Part shown: positions 17,413-26,115 of the stretch, in pieces
Numbering within the stretch: position 1 is the first letter of the stretch
How the letters are laid out: every line of letters begins with the position of its first letter
Source of the DNA: Verrucomicrobiia bacterium
GTDB lineage: Bacteria > Verrucomicrobiota > Verrucomicrobiia > Limisphaerales > CAIMTB01
Length of the DNA stretch: 33,390 nt
NCBI GenBank assembly: GCA_019634625.1
Contig: JAHCBA010000054.1
Span: 1-33,390, forward strand
Direction: 5' to 3'
The notes under the pieces: model-generated
What the model was told of the DNA's origin: nothing
The model's database searches: none
What the model saw: only the letters and a program-made list of their open reading frames with translations
Translations under genes and position numbers: made by a program

Positions 17413-17521
17413 TCGGAGGGCCGAGTTCCACGAGGCCGCAACAGCATGGAGCCTTGGGTGGTGGACTCGCGGAGCTCGCCCCTCCGATTCGCTGCCGCCT
17501 CACCCACAATTCAGGGATGCA
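17413..17521. repeat. Dispersed inverted-repeat element, copy 2 (inverted)
   Basis: The core 17413-17487 is 75 bp, the same length as copy 1. Its reverse complement matches copy 1 closely at both ends (TCGGAGGGGCGAGCTCC... and ...GGCCTCGTGGAACTCGG). A tail similar to that of copy 1 (CACCCACAA...GGGATGCA) runs to 17521. It lies upstream of the Nramp-like start and just beyond the terminator of the LamG-like gene. Confidence 0.8.
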
Positions 17522-17531
17522 CCAGCAAAAC

Positions 17532-17562
17532 ACCCCCCTTGAGCCCTAAGCTCAAGGGGGGT
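17532..17562 (-). terminator. Rho-independent terminator of the LamG-like gene
   Basis: A 12-bp perfect stem, ACCCCCCTTGAG (17532-17543) and CTCAAGGGGGGT (17551-17562), with a 7-base loop. It lies 23 bases beyond the stop of the 17586-20990 gene. In that gene's direction the stem is followed by GTTTTG, a short T-run. It should insulate the downstream Nramp-like gene from read-through. Confidence 0.8.
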
Positions 17563-17585
17563 GATCGCTTTCGAAGATCCGGGGG

Positions 17586-20500
17586 TTACTGCACGACCCG
17601 GAAGTACCGTGCCGCCCCGGTCGCAGGCGTACTGTGGCTGTTGCCGGCCGGCGCCGGCGTCACATCCTGCCAGTTCGCCGCGGGCCCCACCGCATCCGAC
17701 TGCTGCAACCGGCCCGCCCCGGTCCAGGTCACCACCACATTCGCTCCCTGCACCGTGGCGCTGAGCACCGCGGGAGGCGTGAGGTCCTCGCCACCCAGGA
17801 CCCGGGCATTGTCGAAGTGGCCCCGGACCACATTGCCCGTCTCATCCACATACGCCCCGAAGCCGAGGGACAGGCCCTGCGAGAACGGGAAGGGAACCTC
17901 CGCCCCAAACACGTCGTCCAGGTACAGTTTCACCGTGGCGCCATTGGCCACCAGGCGCATCCGATGGTTCCCCCGGTCATCGAAGGTCCCGCCGTCGAAG
18001 GCGGCGATGTTCACCCCGGGCCCGGAAGGATCGTCGTTGGCAGCCCCGATCGATTGATTGTACCGCCACCCGTAATTCCGGCCGTCATGCGCCAGGTAGT
18101 CGTTGAAGAAGATCGAGGCGCCACCCGGCTCGCGGATCCAGATGCCGGTCCGCTGTTCCGCCCCCGTGCCCGTGGTCAGGACGAAGCCCACGAAGACGCG
18201 GTCGATCTCGAAGATCAGCGGGGTGGTCAATGCCGCCGAGTAGGTGTTGGCCGTGAACAGCGACAATCCGGGCCACAGCGAAAGCTCCGCCGTCACCTCG
18301 AACCTCGCCAGGCCGCCCTCCAGGAAGACACGTGAATCTTCCGTCGCCAGTCCGGTGTCGAGCGCCGTGTCATCGACCACCCACTTCGAGGTGTCAATCG
18401 CGCTCCCGGTGAAGTCGTCGGTCAGCAGCACCTGCGGCACCGCCACCACATCGACCACCATCGTGCCCGCCACACAGGTCGCCGGACTGGTGGCGATGTC
18501 GAATACCGTGGAACCCTGGCTCAAGCCCCCGATCCCGAAGGTCTGCGAGTTGGCCGCCCCTGCCGCAAAGTTCAGCGTGAGCACGCCGTTCACCGCCCCC
18601 GCCGGAGCTGCCACCGCCGGATTCCGGCTGGTGATCGTCACGGTCACCGGCGCCGCATCGTTCAGGAGCTGGGGAATCGTCACCGTCGCCTGCCGGCCCG
18701 ACTGACCGACATTCATCGAGGTGTACGCCGGCGACACCGTGGTGCACGGCAGCACATTCTCAATGCGGACATTGTCGAACTGGCCGTAGCCGTAATCGCC
18801 CGAGGCGCGGCCGTACACGCCCAGTTCGAAGTGGATCCCGGTGGTCACCTCGAAGGGGAACCGCCCGCCGGACACCCCGTTCAGGAACACCTCCACCGTC
18901 CGCCCGTCGGCCACCAGGCGCAGCTTGCGATTGCCCCAATCGGTGTCCTCCGAAAACATCCCCAGCGTGGTCCCGCCCCCGGTCGGATTCCCGGGGTTCA
19001 CGTTCACCTGCCAGTTGTTCTCGCCCACGTTCTGCCCGAAGAACACGTAACGCGACCGGTCCGCCGTGGTGATGTACACCCCGGACCGCACCGCCGTGCC
19101 GCCCTGATCGGTGGCCACCCGGTCCACCTCGAACACCAGGTTCAGGTCGCGCGTGGCCACGAAGCTGTTCACCGTCTTCACCGACGCTCCCGCCCAGAAG
19201 TCCGTCTCCGTCGTCCCCTGGATGTCCAGCACCCCGCCGGTCTGCGTGACAAAGTACGATCCGGTCCCGGCCTCGAATCCCTGTTCCGACACCTGCCACT
19301 TGGTGGCGTCGAGGGTCGTCCCGGTGAACGTCTCCTCCAACTGAACGCCCGGTCCCGAAATGACCGCCACGGCCAGCCGGTTGCCGCCCGCGATGGCGCC
19401 CTCAATCGAGAATTGCGCCCCGCCCAGCGCCAGACCCCGGACCCGGAAGGTCGCCGTGTTCGCGCCCCCGGCCGGGAAGTTCAGGGTCAGACTTCCGCCG
19501 GTCCCGCCTTCCGGCACCGCCACCGCCGGATTGCTGCTCACCACCCGCACCTGGACCGCGGACTGCGAATTCAACCCCTGTGGAATCCGTACCGTCACCT
19601 CGGAACCCAACTGCCCCTCCCGCACGCTCGCTTCGGTACTCCCGAAGGTCGCCAGACCCGAGGATTCGATCAGAAGATTGTCCCACGTGGTGTCCGCCGT
19701 GTCCCCGTTGGCCCGTGCATAACTCCCGAAATGGAAGACCACCGGCGAGAACGGAAACCGCACCTCCGCCCCCTGCACACCGTTGAGCAGCAGCTTCACC
19801 GTCTTCCCATCCGCCACCATGCTCATCCGGTGCAGGCCGCCATTGTCATAATCCCCCCCGTTGAAGGCCGCGATGTCCGTCCCGCTCCCCGTCGGGACGT
19901 CGCCATCCTCCCCGATCTTCCGGTTGTACCGCCAGCCGCCCTCGGCCCGCACATCCGCGAACAGCACGTAATGCGTCTGCGTTTCATCCATGATCCACAA
20001 CGCGCTCCGTGAGGCCGTGCCCACCCCGGCTTCCGCCACCCGGTCGATCGAAATCGTCACAATCTCCGATTCGGAAGGCGCAAACGTCGGCACGATCCGC
20101 AGCGTGGACCCCGACCACCATTGCTGGGTCGTCGTTCCCACGAACCGGATCACTCCATCCCCCGCTTCCGCCCGGATATCCCCCAACCCGCCCTCGAAGA
20201 ACGGCGCGTCCGGCTGGTACTTCGCCGGATCGATGGTGTTCGACGAAAAATCGTCCTCGAACAGCGGCGGCGGCGGCGGCGCCACAATGGTCTCGATCCG
20301 CAGGTTGTCCCACGTGGTATCCGCCGTGTCTTCGTTGGCCCGCGCATAGCTCCCGAAATGGAACACCACCCTCGAGAACGGGAACCGCACTTCCGCCCCC
20401 TGTACCCCGTTCAGAAACAGCTTCACCGTCTGCCCGTCCGCCACCATCTGCATCCGGTGCAATCCCCCGTTGTCGAAATCGCCCCCGTTGAACGCCGCGA

Positions 20501-20990
20501 TGTCCGTCCCGCTCCCCGTCGGCACGTCGCCGTCCTCCCCGATCTTCCGGTTGAACCGCCAGCCCCCTTCCGCCCGCACATCCGCAAAAAGCACATACTG
20601 CGTCTGCGTCTCGTCCAGAATCCACAAGGCGCTCCGCGACGCCGTTCCCACCCCCGCCTCCGCCACCCGGTCGATCGAAATCGTCACCGGCGTCTCCGGC
20701 GTCGCCGTAAAGGTCGGCACGATCCGCAGCGTGGACCCCGACCACCATTGCTGCGTTGTCGTCCCCACAAACCGCATCACCCCGTCCCCGGCCTCCGCCC
20801 GGATATCCCCCAACCCGCCCTCAAAAAACGGCGCGTCCGGCTGGTACTTCGCCGGATCGATGGTGTTCGACGAAAAGTCGTCTTCGAAAACAACGGTGGG
20901 AGTCTGCGCGTGGGTCAGATTCGGGGCGGCCAGCAAGACTGCCGCCCAAACCCACGCGGACACAATGGCGCCGCGGGCAATTCGGTTCAT
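17586..20990 (-). CDS. Large exported multi-module LamG-like surface protein
   Basis: 1134 residues with a signal peptide (MNRIARGAIVSAWVWAAVLL... cleaved after LTHAQ). It contains four concanavalin/LamG-like modules starting near residues 35, 244, 548 and 857, each opening with a '(F/L)EDDF/ETF...G/N..D..KW/Y' strand and containing 'NGGLHRM.MVADG..VKL.LNGV.GAEVRFPF'. Modules 1 and 2 are nearly identical and spaced exactly 209 codons (627 bp), a recent in-frame duplication. Ig-like linkers lie at ~455-545 and ~765-850 ('V.IPQ.LN....V.V...NPAVA.P...GG.LTLNF.AG.AN...F'). The C-terminus (~1068-1134; VVVTWTGAGRLQQSDAVGPAANWQDVTPA...ARYFRVVQ) is the terminal domain common in verrucomicrobial exported proteins. 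It probably binds carbohydrate or matrix at the cell surface; no catalytic motif is visible. Confidence 0.85.
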   Translation of the reverse strand: MNRIARGAIVSAWVWAAVLLAAPNLTHAQTPTVVFEDDFSSNTIDPAKYQPDAPFFEGGLGDIRAEAGDGVMRFVGTTTQQWWSGSTLRIVPTFTATPETPVTISIDRVAEAGVGTASRSALWILDETQTQYVLFADVRAEGGWRFNRKIGEDGDVPTGSGTDIAAFNGGDFDNGGLHRMQMVADGQTVKLFLNGVQGAEVRFPFSRVVFHFGSYARANEDTADTTWDNLRIETIVAPPPPPLFEDDFSSNTIDPAKYQPDAPFFEGGLGDIRAEAGDGVIRFVGTTTQQWWSGSTLRIVPTFAPSESEIVTISIDRVAEAGVGTASRSALWIMDETQTHYVLFADVRAEGGWRYNRKIGEDGDVPTGSGTDIAAFNGGDYDNGGLHRMSMVADGKTVKLLLNGVQGAEVRFPFSPVVFHFGSYARANGDTADTTWDNLLIESSGLATFGSTEASVREGQLGSEVTVRIPQGLNSQSAVQVRVVSSNPAVAVPEGGTGGSLTLNFPAGGANTATFRVRGLALGGAQFSIEGAIAGGNRLAVAVISGPGVQLEETFTGTTLDATKWQVSEQGFEAGTGSYFVTQTGGVLDIQGTTETDFWAGASVKTVNSFVATRDLNLVFEVDRVATDQGGTAVRSGVYITTADRSRYVFFGQNVGENNWQVNVNPGNPTGGGTTLGMFSEDTDWGNRKLRLVADGRTVEVFLNGVSGGRFPFEVTTGIHFELGVYGRASGDYGYGQFDNVRIENVLPCTTVSPAYTSMNVGQSGRQATVTIPQLLNDAAPVTVTITSRNPAVAAPAGAVNGVLTLNFAAGAANSQTFGIGGLSQGSTVFDIATSPATCVAGTMVVDVVAVPQVLLTDDFTGSAIDTSKWVVDDTALDTGLATEDSRVFLEGGLARFEVTAELSLWPGLSLFTANTYSAALTTPLIFEIDRVFVGFVLTTGTGAEQRTGIWIREPGGASIFFNDYLAHDGRNYGWRYNQSIGAANDDPSGPGVNIAAFDGGTFDDRGNHRMRLVANGATVKLYLDDVFGAEVPFPFSQGLSLGFGAYVDETGNVVRGHFDNARVLGGEDLTPPAVLSATVQGANVVVTWTGAGRLQQSDAVGPAANWQDVTPAPAGNSHSTPATGAARYFRVVQ

Positions 20991-21013
20991 GAAGTTGGTT
21001 AGGTGACCCGATG

Positions 21014-21042
21014 TCCCTACCGATCACGTCCGTAACCGTCAA
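21014..21042 (-). promoter_or_regulatory. Tentative promoter of the LamG-like gene
   Basis: On the minus strand TTGACG (21037-21042) is followed, after 17 bases, by TAGGGA (21014-21019), about 23 bases before the ATG at 20990. The -35 match is good and the -10 match is poor. Confidence 0.25.
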
Positions 21043-21140
21043 TGCATTCCTGCGCCCGGACGTGAATTTGTGCTCGTCAACCGGTTCCTGCCCCCCAGGG
21101 ACGGCGCCGGACCTTCCCGCCATCCGCCTGAAAATAGCCT

Positions 21141-21168
21141 GAAACTTCGTGCATATGCATGAAGTTTC
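21141..21168. repeat. 28-bp near-perfect palindrome sharing the array core
   Basis: The left arm GAAACTTCGTGCAT (21141-21154) and right arm ATGCATGAAGTTTC (21155-21168) are inverse complements except for one position, where a G faces a T. The centre GTGCATATGCAT differs by one base from the core of the 145-bp array. As RNA it would give a 12-bp stem, including one G-U pair, with an AUAU loop. It lies in the divergent upstream region between the LamG-like and FG-GAP genes. Confidence 0.9.
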
Positions 21169-21233
21169 GGTCCTATTGCGGCCCCGGTCTCGACCCCTCC
21201 CTCCCGGCACGGCAACCTCCGCCCGCCGTTCCC

Positions 21234-24200
21234 ATGCCATCGCGCCCCGCCCTCCTCTTCCTCATCCTGTCCCTCGTTCAGGCCCAGGTCGCCCCAGCTG
21301 CCCCGATCCCCTGGGAATCGTTTCCCTCCCATCGCCGCATCCCCCTCCCCCAAGCCAGCGCCGAACGTTCGGGCTTCACCCTCCTCCATGCCGCCGCCGC
21401 CGGCATCCTCTTCACCAACCGTCTCTCCGAGGAACGTTCCCTCACCAACCAGGTCTTCCTCAACGGCTCGGGCGTCGCCCTCGGCGACATCGATGGCGAC
21501 GGCCTCGCCGACCTCTACTTCTGCGGTCTCGACGCCCCCAATGCCCTCTACCGCAACCTCGGCAACTGGCGCTTCGAGGACATCACAGCCCGCGCGGGAG
21601 TCGCCTGCGCCGACCAGGCCTCGACCGGTGCCGCCTTCGCCGATGTCGATGGCGACGGTTCCCTCGATCTCCTCGTCGCCGGCATCGGACGCGGTGTCCG
21701 CCTGTTCCTCAACGATGGCCGGGGCAACTTCCGCGAGGCGACCGACGCGGCCGGCCTCCGGTCCACCGCCGGGACGGCAACCCTCGCCCTCGCCGACATC
21801 GACGGCGACGGCTGGATCGACCTCTACGCGGTGAACTACCGCAACGACACCATGCGCGACCTGCCCGGCATCGAATTCACCGTCGGGGTCACCCAGGGCG
21901 TCCGTCGCCTCCTCACCGTCAACGGCCGCCCCGCCGACGCCGAGGATCTCCGCGGCCGTTACGTCTTCGACCAGGCCTCCGGCATTCTCGAAAACGGCCA
22001 GGCGGATGTCCTCTATCGCAACCTCGGCAACGGTCGCTTCGCCGCGGTTCCCTGGACCGAAGGCGCCTTCCTCGACGCCAACGGTCAACCGGCCGAAGTC
22101 CCCTACGACTGGGGCCTTGCCGCCATGTTCCGCGATCTCACCGGCAACGGCGCCCCCGATCTCTTCGTCTGCAACGATTTCCATTCTCCCGACCGGCTCT
22201 GGCTCAACGACGGTTCAGGCCGCTTCCATGCCGCCGATCCCTCGGTCCTCGCCCAGACCAGCCTGTTCTCGATGGGCGTGGACTTCGCCGACCTCGACCG
22301 CGACGGCCATGACGATTTCCTGGTCGTGGACATGCTCAGTCGCGACCATGCCCGCCGTCAGGTCCAGGTCCTCGACGCCACCTCGTTCGCTCCCTCCCTC
22401 GCCCGGGTCGCCGGCCCCCCCCAGTCCTCACGCAACACCCTGTTCCGCTCCCGCGGCGACGGCACCTTCGCCGAAATCGCACGCCTGGCCGGCCTCGCCG
22501 CCTCCGAATGGTCCTGGTCCCCCGTCTTCCTCGATGTCGATCTCGATGGTTACGAGGATCTCCTCGTCACCACCGGGCACTGGCGCGACGCCATGAATGC
22601 CGACGTCGCCCGCGACCTCGACGCGCGCCAACGCCAACGCCCCCTCCCTCCACGCGAGCAACTCCGACTCCGTCGCCTCTTCCCACGCCTCGACACCCCC
22701 AACCTCGCCTTCCGCAATCGTGGCGACCTCACCTTCGAGGATCGCAGCGCGGAGTGGGGCTTCGATTCCCGCCGCATTTCCCACGGCATGGCCCTCGCCG
22801 ACCTCGACCTCGACGGCGACCTCGACGTCGTCATCAACTGCCTCAACGACGGCCCCCTCCTCTATCGCAACGAATCGACCCGGCCCCGCATCGCCGTCCG
22901 CCTGCTCGGCCGCCCCCCCAACACCCGCGCCATCGGCGCACGGGTGTCCATCCATATCCCCGGGCTCCCCGTTCAATCCCAGGAAATCGTCGCCGGCGGT
23001 CGCTACGTCTCCCACGACGAAGGCAGCCGCACCTTCGCCGCAGGGCCCACCCGGCAGCCCGCCCGCATCGAGGTCACCTGGCCCGGAGGGGAACGCTCCA
23101 CCCTCGATACCGCGCCCCCCCAATACCTCTACGAAATCCGCCAGCCGCCCGCCCCCGCGCCATCGAACCGCACCCCGGTTCCCTCACGGCCGCCCCCGCT
23201 CTTCACCGACGCCACCGACCGCCTCGGACACCTGCACGTGGACCAGCCGTTCGATGACTTCGCCCTCCAACCGCTCCTGCCCCGGCGCCTGAGCGATCTC
23301 GGACCCTCCCTCGCCTGGTTCGACTTCAACGGCGATGGCCGGGACGATCTCCTCGTCGGGGCCGGACGTGGCGGCCGCCTCGGTGTCTTCCGCAACGATG
23401 GAGCCGGCGGCTTTGTCCCCCAGCGCTCCCGCCTGTTCGAGACCCCCCTCGACCGCGATCTCAATACCGTCCTCGGCTGGCGCCCCCATCCCGCCGAACG
23501 CGCCCTGCTCCTCGGCCATTCCCACTACGAAACCGCCGAACCCGTCGCCCCCGCCGTCCATCACCTCTCCCTCACCACCGGTCAACTCGACACCCGGCTC
23601 GCCCGGTCCCGCAGCAGCGCGGGCCCCATGACACTCGGCGATCCCGATGGGGACGGGCACCTCGATCTCTTCGTCGGCGGCCGCGTCAACCGCGCCCGCT
23701 ACCCGGAACCCGCCGACGCCACCTACCTCCGCCACGATGGCACGGTCTTCCGCGAAGATCCTGAAGCGACCCGCACCTTCTCCCGTGTCGGCATGGTTAG
23801 CGACGCCCTCTTCACCGATCTCGATGGCAACGGCCGCCCGCTGCTCGTGCTCGCCTGCGAATGGGGAGCCATCCGGATCTTCCGCTGGACCGAAGGCGCC
23901 TTCCGCGAATGGAACCCGCGCCTCGTCGGGAACCTCGGCCCTTTCCTCCCCGCCACGCTCGCCGATCTGACCGGCTGGTGGAACAGCGTCGCCTCGGGCG
24001 ATTTCGACAACGACGGCCGCCTCGACCTCGTGGCCGGCAACCTCGGCCGCAACACCTCCCGCCAACCCTACCTCCACCAACCCATCCGCCTCGCCCATGG
24101 CGAACTCGAACCCGGCGGCCCCCTTGCCCTCCTCGAATCCCACGTCGATCCCCTCCGCCACCGCCACGTCCCCACCCGCGATCTCAATGCCCTCTCCCGA

Positions 24201-24962
24201 TCGTTTCCCGCCCTGATTCCCAGCTTCCCCACCTTCGCCGCCTTCGCCGAGGCCTCCGCCAGCGACCTCCTCCTCGCCGGACTCCCGCCCATGCGCCACG
24301 TCGAGGCCGCCACCGCCGACTCCGTCCTCCTCCTCCATCGCGGCGATCACTTCGAAATCCGTCCCCTCCCCCTCGAAGCCCAGTTCGCCCCCGTCTTCGG
24401 CATCGGCGTCGGCGACTTCGATGGCGACGGCAACCTCGACCTCGTCCTCGCCCAAAACCTCTTCGGCACCAGCCCCGCCGAGAGCCGTCACGATGCCGGC
24501 GCAGGCGTCCTCCTCCAGGGCGACGGCCAGGGCGGCTTCACCGCCCAACCCCCGGCCCTCAGCGGCATCCAGGTCCTCGGCGAAGGTCGTGGAGTGGCCG
24601 TGGCCGACTTCGACGACGATGGCCGCCCCGACATCGCCATCGCCCAGCATCGCGGCCCAACCCGGCTGTTCCGCAACACCCGTGGGCAACCCGGACTTCG
24701 CGTCCGCCTGGAAGGCCCGCCCACCAACCCGGAAGCCATCGGTGCCACCGTCCGCATCCGCTTCGCCGACGGTCGCCTCGGCCCCGTCCAGGAACGACGC
24801 GTGGGCGGCGGCTACGGGTCCCAGGACGGTTCCACCCTCCTCCTCGCCACCCCTTCCACTCCAGACTCCCTCGAGATCCGCTGGCCCCTCGGGCGAACGG
24901 AAAGCGTCCCGATCCCGGCCGGCTCCACCCGCCTTGTCGTCCCCTGGTCCACCGGACGCTGA
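21234..24962 (+). CDS. Exported FG-GAP/VCBS protein with two ASPIC/UnbV domains
   Basis: 1242 residues from the ATG at 21234, which opens a signal peptide (MPSRPALLFLILSLVQAQVAPAAP). The longer frame from 21159 is rejected because that ATG falls inside the 28-bp palindrome and would bury the signal. Two similar halves follow. The first has FG-GAP/VCBS repeats with calcium-binding DxDGDG loops (DIDGDGLADLYFCGLD, DVDGDGSLDLLVAGIG, DIDGDGWIDLYAVNY) and ends in an ASPIC/UnbV domain (GARVSIHIPG...QEIVAGGRYVSHDEG...IEVTWPGG). The second (~residue 680 on) has more FG-GAP repeats (DFNGDGRDDLLVGAG, DFDGDGNLDLVLAQN, DFDDDGRPDIAIAQH) and a second UnbV domain (GATVRIRF...RRVGGGYGSQDG...LEIRWPLG). The protein should form beta-propellers outside the cytoplasm; CRTAC1-like adhesion or polymer binding is likely. 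First of three co-directional genes. Confidence 0.9.
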   Translation: MPSRPALLFLILSLVQAQVAPAAPIPWESFPSHRRIPLPQASAERSGFTLLHAAAAGILFTNRLSEERSLTNQVFLNGSGVALGDIDGDGLADLYFCGLDAPNALYRNLGNWRFEDITARAGVACADQASTGAAFADVDGDGSLDLLVAGIGRGVRLFLNDGRGNFREATDAAGLRSTAGTATLALADIDGDGWIDLYAVNYRNDTMRDLPGIEFTVGVTQGVRRLLTVNGRPADAEDLRGRYVFDQASGILENGQADVLYRNLGNGRFAAVPWTEGAFLDANGQPAEVPYDWGLAAMFRDLTGNGAPDLFVCNDFHSPDRLWLNDGSGRFHAADPSVLAQTSLFSMGVDFADLDRDGHDDFLVVDMLSRDHARRQVQVLDATSFAPSLARVAGPPQSSRNTLFRSRGDGTFAEIARLAGLAASEWSWSPVFLDVDLDGYEDLLVTTGHWRDAMNADVARDLDARQRQRPLPPREQLRLRRLFPRLDTPNLAFRNRGDLTFEDRSAEWGFDSRRISHGMALADLDLDGDLDVVINCLNDGPLLYRNESTRPRIAVRLLGRPPNTRAIGARVSIHIPGLPVQSQEIVAGGRYVSHDEGSRTFAAGPTRQPARIEVTWPGGERSTLDTAPPQYLYEIRQPPAPAPSNRTPVPSRPPPLFTDATDRLGHLHVDQPFDDFALQPLLPRRLSDLGPSLAWFDFNGDGRDDLLVGAGRGGRLGVFRNDGAGGFVPQRSRLFETPLDRDLNTVLGWRPHPAERALLLGHSHYETAEPVAPAVHHLSLTTGQLDTRLARSRSSAGPMTLGDPDGDGHLDLFVGGRVNRARYPEPADATYLRHDGTVFREDPEATRTFSRVGMVSDALFTDLDGNGRPLLVLACEWGAIRIFRWTEGAFREWNPRLVGNLGPFLPATLADLTGWWNSVASGDFDNDGRLDLVAGNLGRNTSRQPYLHQPIRLAHGELEPGGPLALLESHVDPLRHRHVPTRDLNALSRSFPALIPSFPTFAAFAEASASDLLLAGLPPMRHVEAATADSVLLLHRGDHFEIRPLPLEAQFAPVFGIGVGDFDGDGNLDLVLAQNLFGTSPAESRHDAGAGVLLQGDGQGGFTAQPPALSGIQVLGEGRGVAVADFDDDGRPDIAIAQHRGPTRLFRNTRGQPGLRVRLEGPPTNPEAIGATVRIRFADGRLGPVQERRVGGGYGSQDGSTLLLATPSTPDSLEIRWPLGRTESVPIPAGSTRLVVPWSTGR

Positions 24963-25040
24963 AGCACGCTAACGACTTGGCACCCACCCCGGACGACGCT
25001 TCACTCGGCCGTCAACGATGCCGTCCGGTCCCGTCCCGAC

Positions 25041-26075
25041 ATGAAGCCCAAGCCTTTCCCGCTCCGATCCCTCCGGATCGCCGCCCTGTTGATTCTCATC
25101 GCCACCGCCAGTGCCTCCGCCCAGCGCGCCCCTTCCACCGCCCGGGGTGTGGCCCGCGCCGGGTTCCAAGGCTGGACGGACGTCCTCCGTATCGAGTCCC
25201 GCGACGCCCTCCCTCGCGCCATCGTCGCCCCGTCCGTGGGCGGACGCGTCCTCTTCTACGGCTTTCGCGACGACAACCTTCTCTGGCTCGATCCCAGCCT
25301 CACCGGATCCACCCTGGCCACCGTCGGCTCCGGCTTCGAACCCGGCGGCTTCCAATGCGCCATCGGCCCCGAGGTCGAAGCCATCCCCTCCCTTCCCGAA
25401 CTCTCTGTCGGCCCCTGGTCCTGGACCTCGCGCCGCCCCTACTCCCTCCAGCTTCGCGCCCCCGAGGACAGGAGCGTCCGGGTCGAACTCGAGAAGGACA
25501 TCGTCTTCGACCCCGCCACCGGCGACCTCGGGTTCGTCCATCGCATGAAGAACACCGCCGACCGCGACTCGGCCTACTGCCTCTGGCATCGCATCGCCTG
25601 CCAACCGGGCGGCTTCGCCCTCCTCCCCGTCCACCCTCAAAGCCGCTTCCCCGCCGGTTGGTCCATCCGACGCGACACCGACCGCGGATACCGCTACGAC
25701 GGGGTCCAGCCCGAATCCCCCGATGTTCGCATCCTCGACGGCGTGCTGGTGGCCCGTACCGGGGGCGATTTCACTCAACTCGGAACCGATGGCACCGAAC
25801 AATGGCTCGCCTACGCGCTCGGTCGCTCGCTCTTCGTGATCCACTTCCCCACCTTTTCCACCGCCGTGTACTCCGAGGGCGGCAACACCGCCACCATCAC
25901 CTGGGACCGGCGCCGCACCGAACTCCAGCCCCTCAGCCCGGAGGCCCGCCTCCGTTCCCGCCGCACCTACGAGTTCCCCATGAAATGGGCCCTGGTTGAA
26001 CTCCCGTCCCCGGTCACCAGCCACGAGGAGGCGCGGGCCGTCGTCAGCCGCATCCCCGGCTCGCCGTTCCAGTGA
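25041..26075 (+). CDS. DUF4380-like exported protein (galactose-mutarotase-type fold)
   Basis: 344 residues with a signal peptide (LRIAALLILIATASASAQ). The segment APSVGGRVLFYGFRDDNLLWLDP (~residues 63-85) is characteristic of DUF4380 proteins ('P..GGRI....-G.N.LW.NP'), beta-sandwich proteins related to aldose epimerase/carbohydrate-binding folds. It continues with GGFQCAIGPE and WPF-like WSW segments and a C-terminal RRTYEFPMKWALVELP. It is likely periplasmic and sugar-binding or sugar-modifying; catalysis is not established. The gap to the upstream FG-GAP gene is 78 bp, so co-transcription is plausible. Confidence 0.75.
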   Translation: MKPKPFPLRSLRIAALLILIATASASAQRAPSTARGVARAGFQGWTDVLRIESRDALPRAIVAPSVGGRVLFYGFRDDNLLWLDPSLTGSTLATVGSGFEPGGFQCAIGPEVEAIPSLPELSVGPWSWTSRRPYSLQLRAPEDRSVRVELEKDIVFDPATGDLGFVHRMKNTADRDSAYCLWHRIACQPGGFALLPVHPQSRFPAGWSIRRDTDRGYRYDGVQPESPDVRILDGVLVARTGGDFTQLGTDGTEQWLAYALGRSLFVIHFPTFSTAVYSEGGNTATITWDRRRTELQPLSPEARLRSRRTYEFPMKWALVELPSPVTSHEEARAVVSRIPGSPFQ

Positions 26076-26115
26076 ATCGCCCGTCCGATCGTCCTCCGAC
26101 CTCGCCTCCACGGCC

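Noticed and set aside
17313-17507. 65-residue N-terminal extension of the Nramp-like protein
   Set aside because: Encoded by the dispersed inverted repeat; a strong GGAGGG precedes the ATG at 17312.
21159-21233. Upstream start of the FG-GAP protein
   Set aside because: The ATG lies in the 28-bp palindrome and would place 25 residues before the signal peptide.
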